A stretch of 64,000 nt of DNA from Cristatella mucedo (Eukaryota > Bryozoa > Phylactolaemata > Cristatellidae). The notes below the pieces were generated by a model, which was not told the DNA's origin, made no database searches, and saw only the letters and a program-made list of their open reading frames with translations. Each line of letters starts with the position of its first letter. Within the stretch, counting starts at the first letter, position 1. Below are positions 1 to 11,409 of this stretch, one piece after another. The translations under genes and the position numbers were made by a program. The DNA is taken from contig WPIO01000045.1 of NCBI GenBank assembly GCA_009760855.2, forward strand, positions 1,475,501 through 1,539,500, in the 5' to 3' direction.

Positions 1-1369
1 GGCGACAGAATTTTCGCTACGCAAGTACCAGACTGCGGAGAGAGCTTCCAAAATTTGCGTTAAAAGACACATTCTTATCTCGGGCTGACATCTATTTAAA
101 ATACTTTTCAGCAGCTCTAAACTGTTACTTCCTTTTCCTCGAATACCCTCCTGGCATAGCTAAGCTTCCCTCTTTCTCTTTCCTGCAAGAGATTGAGTTC
201 GTACCTCCTGCGGTTAAGAAACTATCCCGTGGTGCTACTGCAGGGTAAGCTAGAAGACTAGAATAGCTGCGAGTCATGGCTTCAGAATCATGGCAACAGA
301 ATCGTGGCTTGCAGACTCAGAAATAGGCGGTCTTGCAACGGAGAGTACAACTAGCAGCCTTAACTTACGACTCACCAGCTACTATTTAAACAACGCTACT
401 GAATCAGCAATTATTTGCATTCTTCTTTTACTTTATACTTATTATACCCGTTACTTATACTTGTCCTGATAGCATAGACAGAAGAGGTAAATATTGCATT
501 TTAAATGGGCCTGATTTACTTTATTTTAATGAGCGGTCGGTTACAGTCGGAGTTATGGAGAGTAGAGAGAAGTTTCATCGCTGTAGCTATGCTACAGATA
601 AGGAAATTGAAATTACCATAGACTAGAAGCCTTCAAAATATCCACAATCGATCATCAGAAAGAGCTGTGGTTGTGAGCACTAAAGAAGATGCATTTTTTT
701 CCGATTGGCAGCTATAGTCAAGCTTGGCTAAATGGCCACCCAAGGGACAGGCCAAAAGTATTGCATAGACAGAGTCGGCTCATATATACAAGTACCAGTG
801 CATATATGAGTGCAGTAGACAAAGCCCGGTCGCACCAACCACGTTAAATGCGTTGTACCAGATTATACAGAATACAAAAAAGCATTGCAGCTTCAGATTT
901 ACTTGACCAAAGAATAAAACCAGCTTTCAAGTAAAATATTATGTAATTCTTTCGAATTGCGATCTCGTGCTTTCATGCCCGCACTCATTAGCCAGCTCAC
1001 GGGGCTTTATAATTCCATGATAAACTTAAATACGCATCAGTGTAATGCCAATTCAGGCAGAAATTCCGGGCACTCTACAGTTTTCCACAACACTTGGGTG
1101 TTGACTCGAATACATCTCTTGCATTTTCCTCATCTGATGCATACGAAAATACCATTTTCCACGATCCTAACTAACTCTTGGGTAGGTCTACTGAAGTCGA
1201 TTGAAGTCTTGCCAATGTCGATGCTACTTTACATCTAATTCTAATTTTCATCGGGTTTACTTGCTGCATTCACTTAATGACACAAATACTGCGTGGTATT
1301 CTTTGTAGAAAAACTAGCCATTTTGTTGGTTGACATGGTTGTTTAAATCAATGGATATTTGTGATTTAC
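1..1369. other. Unassigned AT-rich sequence
   Basis: No recognisable coding, RNA or repeat signal. The longest open stretch (957-1238, +, 93 codons) has no family resemblance and AT-rich codon use, so I do not call it. Confidence 0.5.
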
Positions 1370-2945
1370 CATGCCAAAGGAGTGCAAGAATTGGCATATG
1401 TTCTGCTACAATCTGGAGGAGATTCTCGACAAAAGAGTAGCGGCTACCGATTAGTACATTAATCACACAGTAATATACTTTGCCTACTTCGGATCCAAAC
1501 TGGAAAATCAGGACAAGACATGGACACCAGGTATGGTGTGCAAGCCGTGTGTAGAAAATTGAGACAATAGTTTAAAGGTCAAAACAAATGTGTGTCGCTG
1601 GGAGTACCGATGATTTAAAGAGAAAGAACTGACCATGCTTCCGATTGTTATTTCAGCATCACTAACGTGCATGGGTTCAGCAAGAAGAAAAAGCATACAA
1701 TTGAATGTCCAAATCTAACATCATCAGCAATGCGACCTGTACCGCGTAGTGAAGAGTTGACAGTTCCTGTTCCAACTGTTACACTTGACGATATATTGGC
1801 TGAAAATGATTCAAGTTCAACTGAAAGTTACTTTGATCAGAAATATGATGCTTTTGATGTTCCAGCACAGACACACATGACGCAAGCTGATTTCGATGAC
1901 TTAGTGAGAGGCACTGACCTGCCAAAAAAGTCGGCTGAAGTCATATGTTCTAGACTAAAAGGGAGAAATTTATTTTCGCCAGGTACTACATTTTGTGGTT
2001 TAGGCATCATGAAATTTCTTCCGTACTTTTCGACGAAGTATTCACTAGTCTACTGCAACAACGTCGCAGATCTATGTAGCTAAATGGAAAATTGCTACGA
2101 TCCAACTGAATGAAGACTATTCATTGATTCAACGAACCTAGTTTAAAGGGAGTTTTACTTCACAATTGACTTTCCTCTTCGCTGGTTGCACATTCTTTAC
2201 AGATGAGACTTACGGAATCATGAAATACATTTCAATGACATGATCAACACCAGTGGCAGTTATGCGATGCTTTAGAGGGGTCATTGACCTTCTGCTCGAA
2301 CGGCAAGGCGGCTCCACAGAATCACAGCCGCGCTTTCTAATGTCCGTAGGATGGTCGCGCGCTGATGCTCTTCATTTTTGAAAGAAAGACTGGCCGCCAG
2401 AGCGAGCGCACATTTCGTGCCTGGCAGTGAAAACATTCGAGAGCCTCTTTTTGTCGACAACAGCAAAGAAGCGCTACGTCTTCTCTGGCACATACAACTT
2501 TGACTAATGAAAAATTGTTAAGGCTCTGGAGGGTGATAACTTTAAGTACTTATAAAACGTTTCCAAAACGTTTTCTCAAATTACTGAGGCGAAGATAAAA
2601 GGTGTTATTTTTTGTTGGTCCCCATATCAGAGAATTGTTCAAAGACAGGCTGTTTTGATAAAATATTACTGGGTTAGAATTGCAGGCATGGAGTCTGTGG
2701 TAGAGACCTTTTTCGGCAATTACAAGTCTGCTGTCTATGAGCGGAATCGTTGAGGACATTTTTCAATGCCATTCGGCACTTGGCAGCATTGCGAGTCTTA
2801 AGGAAACTTTTCTAAACTTTCACCTTGACTATTTCCTATCAAAATGTACGAGCATTCAGCGAGGAACACGGTGAGAGGTTCCATAAGGACATATGAAGCG
2901 GGGATATCAAGTCCTCTGGAATGCAAACATTATTAGTATTGGAGC
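1370..2945 (+). pseudogene. Decayed copy of a widespread uncharacterised animal protein family
   Basis: Reading all three + frames gives a nearly continuous collinear match to an uncharacterised multicopy protein family that I recall from cnidarian, arthropod and vertebrate predictions. Recognisable blocks in order: FCY near 1400; AYFGSKLENQDK-TW-P-MVCK-CVE (1477-1560); then an intact 138-codon stretch (1667-2083) with CPNL-SAMRPVPRSEEL-VPVP, TQADFDDLVRGTDLPKK, GSRLK-like and LVYCN; then RLFIDSTNL (2110-2140), QWQLCDAL (2250), LLLERQGGSTE (2285), WSRADALHF (2350), PLFVDNSK (2450), LMKN (2505), GVIF-GP-IREL (2600-2640), FFGNYKSAVYE (2710-2745), FHLDYF (2818) and EHGERFHKDI (2868-2900). At least six frame changes and several stops separate these blocks, so it cannot make the full protein. 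No intron is visible. Function is unknown to me; high copy number suggests a mobile origin. The family match is from memory, not a search. Confidence 0.65.
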
Positions 2946-3104
2946 CTGACAGTATTTTAAAATAAAAATGCAAATTGTTAAAAATTCTGTCGTGTTAGGC
3001 TAAACAAGTTAAAGATTCTAAAAGAGCACCATACAATTTACTCAAATCACCAATTAGATTAAAAAAAAACTGAGAAAAAATTTTCATTTTCATGGCCAGT
3101 GTAG

Positions 3105-3705
<601 letters not shown>

Positions 3706-5299
3706 GTCTGTACTCTGTAGGTTGACAAAAGAAATTTGCATCTCTCCGACAAATCATAATGCTCACTAACGAATAAGGTAAGTGCTAGCAGATACCCGCC
3801 GTGCAATTTGGTGGTAGATCCACACCGCTACAAGGAAAGTTTTAATTCGTTACCAAAAATACCATAAGTTCTCATTGAATTTGAAGCATGAGCGAGCAGC
3901 ATAAGGCAGCATAAATGCACGTAACGCAAACATACACCGTTAATTTTTTTTAGAGCTTGCCCTTTTTTCAATTCGTGCAGACAGTAACTTTCACCATCAT
4001 TACGAAAATCGGTAGCGATCTTGACAATTTTGTTGGCTCCTTTAGCCTCACAGCCCGCTTTTCCACCACAAACTCTCTTGCTAATTGCCGAGGCGTTGAT
4101 CCAAAAGCCAACATCCTTGTTATATTCATCTTATCGCTGATGCATGGAAAGCTATTTTCCTTGCTATGAGTTAGTAAATGACTTGACGTAGCTAATAGAC
4201 CCAAAACCGGTTCGCAGCGTGCGAAAAGCCGCTCATAAAGATAGACGTCGCTGTCTGTCTGTCTGTCTGTCTGCGACTACTTGCAAACAGATTGTCCTAA
4301 TCAGTATTCAAAACAAATGTACCGTACCTGTCCAGGGCTCCCGACAAATGACTGGCCAGATAACCCAGCCCCTTCTCCATCCGAGCTTCTATTGCCGAAT
4401 CTTCGTTGCCATTCCGTGCGTCTTCCTTGTAAGCGTGACACTTGGGATCGAATGGCAATGCCGCGGCTGTTCAGGCGACACAGGCAGACTACGTACTGTA
4501 GGCTCGATCCGAATAACTTCCAAGAGCTGTAGCTACCTAGATCTTGGGTTGCAGCCACGGAAACGCAGCGCCCGCTCCTGTTGTACCAATATGTGCAAAA
4601 CGGCCTAGCTGAATGTTGTTCTAGTGCCGGCTTAGCTGCCCGAATCGACGGCACACGAGTAGATCGGTCGGTGCTGGCTGGGTAGGCCGGCTGGTCGGCC
4701 GTAGCTGACTGTTGGTCAGACGTAAAAGACGCGTGTGAATAGGAAACGCGTGTCCCAGGGACCAGCACAGCCTGGTGCTGCCGCTGTTTTACAGATAGCG
4801 CATGCATGCTCGCGTATTGCGGCGGAATTTGCCGCAAAAGGAAGAAGAGACGCTTTTGTTCAGGTGGTGAAAATAGGCGAGTGAGGCAAAGACAAGGTTT
4901 GAATGCAATGAAAAAGATTTCGATCAGTTGGCCGCCTCGCTCCTTCAGGCCTGTAGCACGTGAGAACAACGGCAGCTGAATATTTTGATCCCTCGGCCAC
5001 TGGGGCTATTCTTTAAGTATATTTGCAGTAAGCCGAATTAAACGGTGAAATAAATTTAAGCTAGGTATGCTTTTTTGGAGGATCCCAATAGGATAGACCG
5101 CTTACCGTCATCGATGTACGTGCATCGACAGCGGAAGCAAGCAAGCAATATCAAATTATCTGTCTTGATTCATCAACATCATGCTTTCTGTGACCCGATC
5201 GCGTATCACCATAGTCTCACTACTTATGAGAACACTGTCGCATTAATTTTTACTGATTGATCAGAAAAAGTAACACCTGATACAGAACGTGCCGTTTAA
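3706..5299. other. Unassigned sequence
   Basis: Holds a TCTG microsatellite at 4251-4273. A 222-codon minus-strand open frame (4301-4969) has no recognisable domain, anchor or family resemblance and crosses the microsatellite edge, so I leave it uncalled. Nothing else is supported. Confidence 0.4.
4251..4273. repeat. (TCTG)n microsatellite
   Basis: Nearly six tandem TCTG units. Confidence 0.95.
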
Positions 5300-7497
5300 C
5301 CAATTCAGCCACTTGTAGGAGCTCATGGCTTGTGTGCCCTCGTACTTCAACCTACTAATCATACCACCCACGTCGGTGGCCATATTCTAGATCTCGTGAT
5401 CACTAAGGATGTCTTTCGCACTGACCTTGTGGTGTGCCCGTTGACTCTCTCGGATCATTGTTCGGTCTCGTTAACTGTTCCTGCTCCCTTGTACGTACAG
5501 GGTAATGTCGAACTTGTCCATACACGTAACTTAAAAAGCGTTGACATTAACACATTTTTGAAATCTGTCTGCGATGCAGGTCTTTTTGATCTGCACATAG
5601 ACTCGACCGACAGCGTCGAGACGCTTACTGATGCAGTGAACATGACACTTGGGAGTGCTCTTGCCAGGCACGATCCCGTTCATTCTATCCGTGTACAGAG
5701 ACTTTGAGATTCTTTTAATTTACAAAAAACCTCAACAGATGTGAAGGCCGTGTGAAGCTCAGGCTTGAACGTCGCTTTAAGAAATCGGGGTCAATCGGTG
5801 CAAATCTAGTCATTTTCAAAGACTTCCTTTGAGTTTACTCCCGGAAGCTTAAAAAGCCAGGGCTCCTTTTTTCACTCGAAAACCGAATTCCTGCCAATCG
5901 GACCCAAAGTAAATTTATTAATCTAAGACAGTCAACCATTTACTGGCCAATGCTGAGGGATCTGACTCCCCAGATATTAGAGGCTCAACTGAAACGTCTT
6001 CAGCCTTCCTTAATGAAAGAATTGTGCACATTTGTACCTCCATAAAGCACCCTCCGACTAAAGCAATTGTGGAGTCACAGTCTGTGACCTTCCTTAAAAG
6101 GTTCTCCACCGCTTCTACATGCGACGTGGCTACCTTAATAAGGTCTAGTAAACAGAGCTCGTCTCCTGAAGACCCTGTACCATCATCTCTGTGATCTTCA
6201 CTGGAAGACCGAATTAGCCCTGCCACAACCGAGATTTGTAATGCTTCTTTGGAAAAAGGGGTTGTACCTAAGTCCTTCAAATCAGAAATCGTTAGACCGT
6301 TACTTAAAAAGCCTGGATTAGATACAAAGGTCATCACAAACTATCGCCCTGTTCCCTTATTTCTTTCATGTCAAAGGTTCTTTGAAAATTATCGCTAAGC
6401 AGCTGGTTGCACATATTGAAAAGAATGAAAAGTCAGAAACATTTCAATCGGGGTTCAAGAGACAGCACTCCACTAAAACTTCTCTCCTCCGTGTTAACAA
6501 TAGCACTCTCCTACGTGGTAACAATGAAGGGAATGTCACTGCCCAAGCTCTGCTAGATCTATCAACTACCTTCCACACCATTGATCACGATGTCCTAATT
6601 GAACGATCGTTCTGGCAGACGAGGCAATGACGTGGCAAATCCCTTGAAACTAAATGACGATAAAACCAAACTAAAAGAGCTAGAATGGCTGCCGATTGAT
6701 CAACGGATACCAAGAAAAGCCCTTATGCTGACCCACAAGGCCCACCACGGCTTGGCTCCTCCATACCTAGCTGAACTGCTGCACCAGTATCAGTCTCATC
6801 ACGCCCTCAGGTCCTGTATGCACAATAAATTAGCTGTTCCATTCCTTCGCTTAAAGACCGTTGGCGACAGAAGCTTTAGCTCTGCAGGTCCTAGACTGTG
6901 TAACTCTCTTCCAAAATTCTTAAGCAACGACAACTACTCTCCTGCTGCCGACTCTGGTGTCGTTTGGTTCTCACGGCACACAGAAAGCCAGCCGATGACC
7001 AACGACGGCGATTTATCGTACGACGCACGGAGCAGAGGGATTCACAACACCCTTCGCCCCTCTTTCCCACTCGAGTCCCCTCTTCGCGACCTCGGCTGTG
7101 CACTGGCCGACCCCGATGATTCATCCGAGGCGGACCGCAGCTTTTCACCGGCCGACCACGACGGCGCTCTCGATGATACTCCGAGCAGCTGTTCACCAGC
7201 GGTTTAGCAGAGGAGCAGTACAGGCCTGCGTTTAACCAAACTACCTAAACTCATCGGCTCATCATTTTCCTGAGCTTCACCTTCCGTGCTACTCGCTTCC
7301 TTAACTGCTCTCCTAACTCTGCTTTGCCTCCCACGTTCTCTTTGTTGCGTGAGACGAAATCTGTCGTCTACCGAATGCGTACCGAAAGCCGCTTAGGCTG
7401 TGAGTGCGCTATGCAAAACTCTCCTGCGTAACACCCACGTAATCTCTATGGCTTTGTGGAGCTACAGACGGAGATACACTGCATTCCATTACTAACG
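5300..7497 (+). mobile_element. LINE-B copy, internally deleted and interrupted
   Basis: The plus strand encodes the end of an AP-type endonuclease (THVGGHILDLVIT at 5356-5400 and the SDH motif near 5452). A frameshifted linker follows (5708-6380), then the first half of the reverse transcriptase (QSGFKRQHSTKTSLLRV and LLDLSTTFHTIDHDVL, 6440-6600). Compared with other LINE-B copies, two deletions (near 6632 and 6671) remove the PQGS and YADD blocks and the thumb start. The C-terminal domain resumes at LEWLP (6685-6955). A 298-bp foreign block (6958-7255) interrupts the 3' end before the family's TTGCGTGAGACGAA and GGAGATACA-type tail. Clearly inactive. Clade L2/CR1-like by motif style. Confidence 0.8.
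6958..7255. repeat. Foreign GC-rich insert inside LINE-B
   Basis: LINE-B sequence stops after ACTCTGG (6951-6957) and resumes at GGCTCATC (7256); other copies run straight across. The insert is GC-rich and holds two imperfect ~55-bp units, each with GGCCGACC, GATGAT, TCCGAG and TTCACC (7099-7150 and 7150-7197). No transposase or tRNA-like box is seen. Identity unknown. Confidence 0.6.
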
Positions 7498-8290
7498 CCT
7501 TTGCAAAATCAAGCGTGCTTGCAAACAAAGTGAGCGTGTTTCGTATATAAGGGTCTCTATCAGGTGTCGCGAGCTAATCTAACTAGCCTGCTTATTATAT
7601 GCAGTGAATAAACGAGTAAGAATAAGCGAAGACAATACGGAGTAAGAGAATAACAAATAGCCGTATAAGATTGACGAGACATCAAAAGGTTGCTTGCACT
7701 CTGCAGATGTAGTTTTGATACGCGAGTGGAAATTTATCGAGGCGAGAAGAAAAATTAATCCCGAAGCATCTTTTAAGATGTGTGAAGCCTGATAAGCATG
7801 CTTCAGCTGACCCATTGGGGATCTAGACGAATCCTAGGCACCAATTGCAAACGCTGCAAGAGAACTTGAAGTTATTGTGAACCGTTACTGCCCGCTAAAT
7901 GGAGTTTCTGGCAAAAAATATGTAATGTGTAGTACATCGTTTTTAATGTATCTAATTCTATAATTTTTAGAGGCTGTTACAGAGTAAAAACGGAGCCCTG
8001 AAGTTTGCTATCTCAACAAATTTGGCGGAAATATAATGACTTGCAAGCAACTGCTGCCTGTTAAGACTCCTCCAAGCATCAAACTGACTAGAGCCCACCT
8101 CTCATCGTACATCCTCACATTTATTTATCCTTCGCCCAAGTAACACAGAGCGAGCTTTCCCATCTCTTCAGAGAGGCATCAGCCATCATAAGGCGACAGC
8201 AGCGAGTCAGAGAGCGAGGAAAGAGTTGCAGATCCAGATTCATATTTCACAAATGCTGCTGATTTAAAAACGCCAAACACCCACACCAGA
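7498..8290. other. Unassigned sequence
   Basis: AT-rich; nothing recognised on either strand. Confidence 0.4.
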
Positions 8291-8735
8291 AATAATAGCT
8301 ATAATAATAGTAATCATAAAAAATTTCTACAGCACCCTTAGCGAACTTAGTTTACTTCTGGGCACTTCAGAAACACTGTAAAGGAAGGATGACCGTATGG
8401 TGACATGCACAGTGTCAGCATGCATAATGTGGTTTGGTTAATGGTATCATGCAGTGTAATCGTGCATAATCACACAAGTGACCAATTGCAAGAGTATCCG
8501 CAAATGCTGCAAGGAAAATGTGCTTCTTTAGATTCTTTTAAAGTGACTTCAAGTAAGGGGATGTCGAGACGTCAGACGTCAGGAGTGAGTTCCGGGCCGT
8601 GAGAGCATACGAACTATGAGCACTGTCCCCAAAGAATTTGACGTTAGTTCGAGGCATGGCCAAACGACGTGAGTCAGAAGAGCGGAGGGGTACAATGCCG
8701 GGCCTAATGAGGAAGTTCTTGGAAAGGTAGGGTGA
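8291..8735 (-). mobile_element. LINE-A 3' fragment (minus), old
   Basis: Starts at the family's AT-rich tail and degenerate hairpin (8325-8385). UTR landmarks follow (GGTGACATGCACAGTGTCAG-like) and then the ORF end, visible as the complement of the family's GAGTTCC...CTCCAAAG...GTCAGAA blocks. Many indels mark an old copy. Confidence 0.7.
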
Positions 8736-8786
8736 AGCAAGAGGATACTGTTTCTAGGGTCCGTGAATTATGCAGGAAAAATGACA

Positions 8787-9757
8787 TTGAAGATGACACT
8801 CAGTACCTTTGCTTTGGTCCCTATCACCCCTCCAGCAAGTCAAATTCTTTCGACTCCCTCACTGCACGTATTGACGACATCTTCGAAGAATCGCAGCAAA
8901 CTTTCTTAAACTAAATGACAATAAAACCAACCTACTAGTTATAGGCAAACCAAGTTTTATTTAGAAATTGAAAAGAATAACGCTCAGTCGGCTGTGCTAG
9001 CATTTCTCCTGTTGAACCTGCAGTAAATCTCGATGTTCTGTTCCAAAATGACATTTCATTAGACGACCGCATCAGCTCCACAGTCACATCTGCCTACTTT
9101 TAGCTACATAACATGGATACAATTCGGGCTTGCTTAGACAAGGATACTACATTCAAATTGGTCTATGAATTAGTGACATGCCGCGTCAAATTCTGTAACT
9201 CACTGCTTGCTGGTCTACCGGTCGGTGCAATCAGGCGTTTACAGTTGGTGCACAACTTTGAAGCTAGGTTTGTCTGTCGTAAGTGCCACTGTTGCGACAT
9301 CCTAAAAATTCTCGCCGACTTGCATTGGCTCCCAGTCAAGCAACGCGTCAATTTCAAGGTTGTGCCACTCACTTTCAGGTTCCGTTCTGTCTTTGGCCCC
9401 AGCCTAATGAACAGATCTACTTCCCCATCGGGATAAGCATCCTATCCCATTGTTCTGAATTTAATCGCTTTTGCTGCACTTCGTACGAACCACAAATCCT
9501 CTGGAGACGGTACCTTTAGCTTGTATGCTCCAAAGCCTGGAACTCACACCCGACGTGCATCACGACATCTCCTGACTTGACCACATTTAAAAGAAACTCT
9601 AAAAACGCATATATTAATCACAGCATTTAGTGGGTCCCTGTGATTCAGTCTTTGTGCTTATTCGCATGTTGCCACTAACCATACTCGCATAGTGACCCTA
9701 TGCATGTCAGCCCTAACCATGTTATTGTGGTTGCTTATTGAGCAACCTACCGCTAAA
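8787..9757 (+). mobile_element. LINE-A copy, left part (split by a nested LINE-A)
   Basis: Starts in the reverse transcriptase just after the YADD motif (DDTQYLCFGPYHPSS). It continues through SISPVEPA, IRACLDKDTTFKLV, RRLQLVHN, LADLHWLPVKQR and the 3' UTR, then stops abruptly at 9757 within the UTR. The missing UTR end, hairpin and tail reappear at 11273-11403, so the two parts are one copy split by the minus-strand element between them. Several stops and frameshifts. Confidence 0.75.
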
Positions 9758-11272
9758 TAATAACAATAATAATAATAATAATACACTTGATAAAGCACCC
9801 TCAGAGAACTCAATCTCTCTCTAGGCGCTTTACATTTGCTGCAAAAGAAAACGCAATTGAATGGTGAGTAAAATCAAGCTTGACAAACAAACACAATGAA
9901 TAACATGGTTAGGGGTGACATGCACAGGGTCAGAATGCAAATTTGGTTAGTGGCAGCATGCACAGTGTCAGCACGCATAAGCACATCAAGGACGAATCAC
10001 AGGGACCCACTAAATGCTGTCCTAAATAGGTGTGTTTTTAAATTCTTTTTAAATTTGGTCAGGTCAGGGGATGTACTGACACAGGTTGGGAGGGAGTTCC
10101 AGGCTTTGGGAGCATACGAACTAAATGCACGGTCTCCAAAGGATTTGAGGTTTGTACGGGGTATTTGCAAACTGTTGGATTCCGGAAAGCGGGTGGTACG
10201 ATGCTTGGCCTGATGGGGGAGTATATCTGAGAGATAGGCTGGAGCCAAAGAATGAAGTGACCTAAAAGTGAGCGACAAAACCTTGAAGTCAATCCGTTGC
10301 TTGACTGGTAGCCAGTGCAGGTCGGCGAGAAGTGGAGTAATGTGGCAACTGCGACGCTCACGACAGACAAGCCTAGCTGCAGAGTTTTGCACCAGCTGCA
10401 ATCGCCTGATCGCACATGCTGGTAGGCCAGCGAGCTGTGAGTTGCAGAAGTCGAGATGAGATGTCACGAATGCATGGACCAATTTGGACGTGGTATCCTT
10501 ATCTAAACAAGCCCGAATTTTAGCTATGTTATGAAGCTGAAAATAGGCAGATTTGACTGTGGATCTGATATGGTCGTCTAACAAGAGGTCGCTTTGGAAT
10601 ATGGCACCTAGATTTCGAGCTGATTCAACTGGAGATATGCTGGCAGAGCCAATTTGAGCGTCAGCCTTTCCAATCTCTGAATCGCAGTGGGATTGCCCAT
10701 AACTAGTAAGTTAGTTTTATCATCGTTTAGTATTAGAAAATTTGCTGCCATCCATGTGCGGATGTCATCCATACATGCAGCAAGTGAGTAGAGAGAATTT
10801 GAGGTGCTCGAAGGCTGGGAGGGATCAAAGAAAAGGTACAACTGAGTGTAATCCGCTTAGAAGTGAAAGTCTAGATTGTGCTTGGCAATCACATCAGCAA
10901 GAGGGAGAGTATAAACCGTGAAAAGAACCTAACCTAGCACGGAGCCCTGAGGTACGCCATTTTTTAGAGGTTCATCAAATGATCTTTGTCCATTCACGTC
11001 AATACTCTGGAGTGTCCCACTGAGATAGGACCTGAACCACTGCAGAGCAGTGTCAGTGATGCCCACGCGAGTTGAGAGGCGCTCTAGAAGAACTTTGTGA
11101 TCGATGGTATCAAAAGCTGCCGAAAAGATCGAGCAAAACAAGCAGAAACACTCTACCCATGTCTGCATTCCTAAGTAGGTCGTTGTATACCCTAAGCAAT
11201 GCTGACTCTGTGGAATGATTAGCTGTAAAGCCAGACTGGAACTTACTAGCAAGGTGCGAGGTTTTGATACAT
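9758..11272 (-). mobile_element. LINE-A copy nested in another LINE-A
   Basis: The minus strand reads from the middle of the reverse transcriptase (SGF-ANHSTESALL, near 11240), through AAFDTIDHKVLLERL and GVPQGSVLG (10929-11120), a frameshifted YADD region, and FLILNDDKTNLLVMG, to the intact C-terminal stretch (9997-10584). The UTR, hairpin (9785-9830) and (TAA)n tail at 9758 follow. It is 5'-truncated. It sits inside the UTR of the opposite-strand copy at 8787-9757 / 11273-11403. Lesions include a stop near 10920 and a frameshift near 10600. Confidence 0.85.
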
Positions 11273-11403
11273 GAGTCAATATGCGATCGTGCTTCCTTTG
11301 CAGCAAATGTAAAGTGCCTACATAGAGATAAGCTCTCTGAGGACGCTATAAGAAATGCATTATTATTATTATTACTATATTTATCAATATATGTATTATT
11401 ATT
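11273..11403 (+). mobile_element. LINE-A copy, right part (3' hairpin and tail)
   Basis: GCGATCGTG and CTTTGCAGCAAATGTAAAG continue the UTR exactly where 9757 left off. The terminal hairpin and a long ATT-type tail follow. Confidence 0.75.
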
Positions 11404-11409
11404 AACAAG

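Noticed and set aside
4301-4969. 222-codon minus-strand open frame
   Set aside because: No anchor, domain, codon bias or homologue recognised; runs into low-complexity DNA.
8291-9757. Twin-priming inversion of a single LINE-A
   Set aside because: The inverted left piece is itself a 3' end with its own tail, so the two pieces cannot be the 5' and 3' halves of one insertion.
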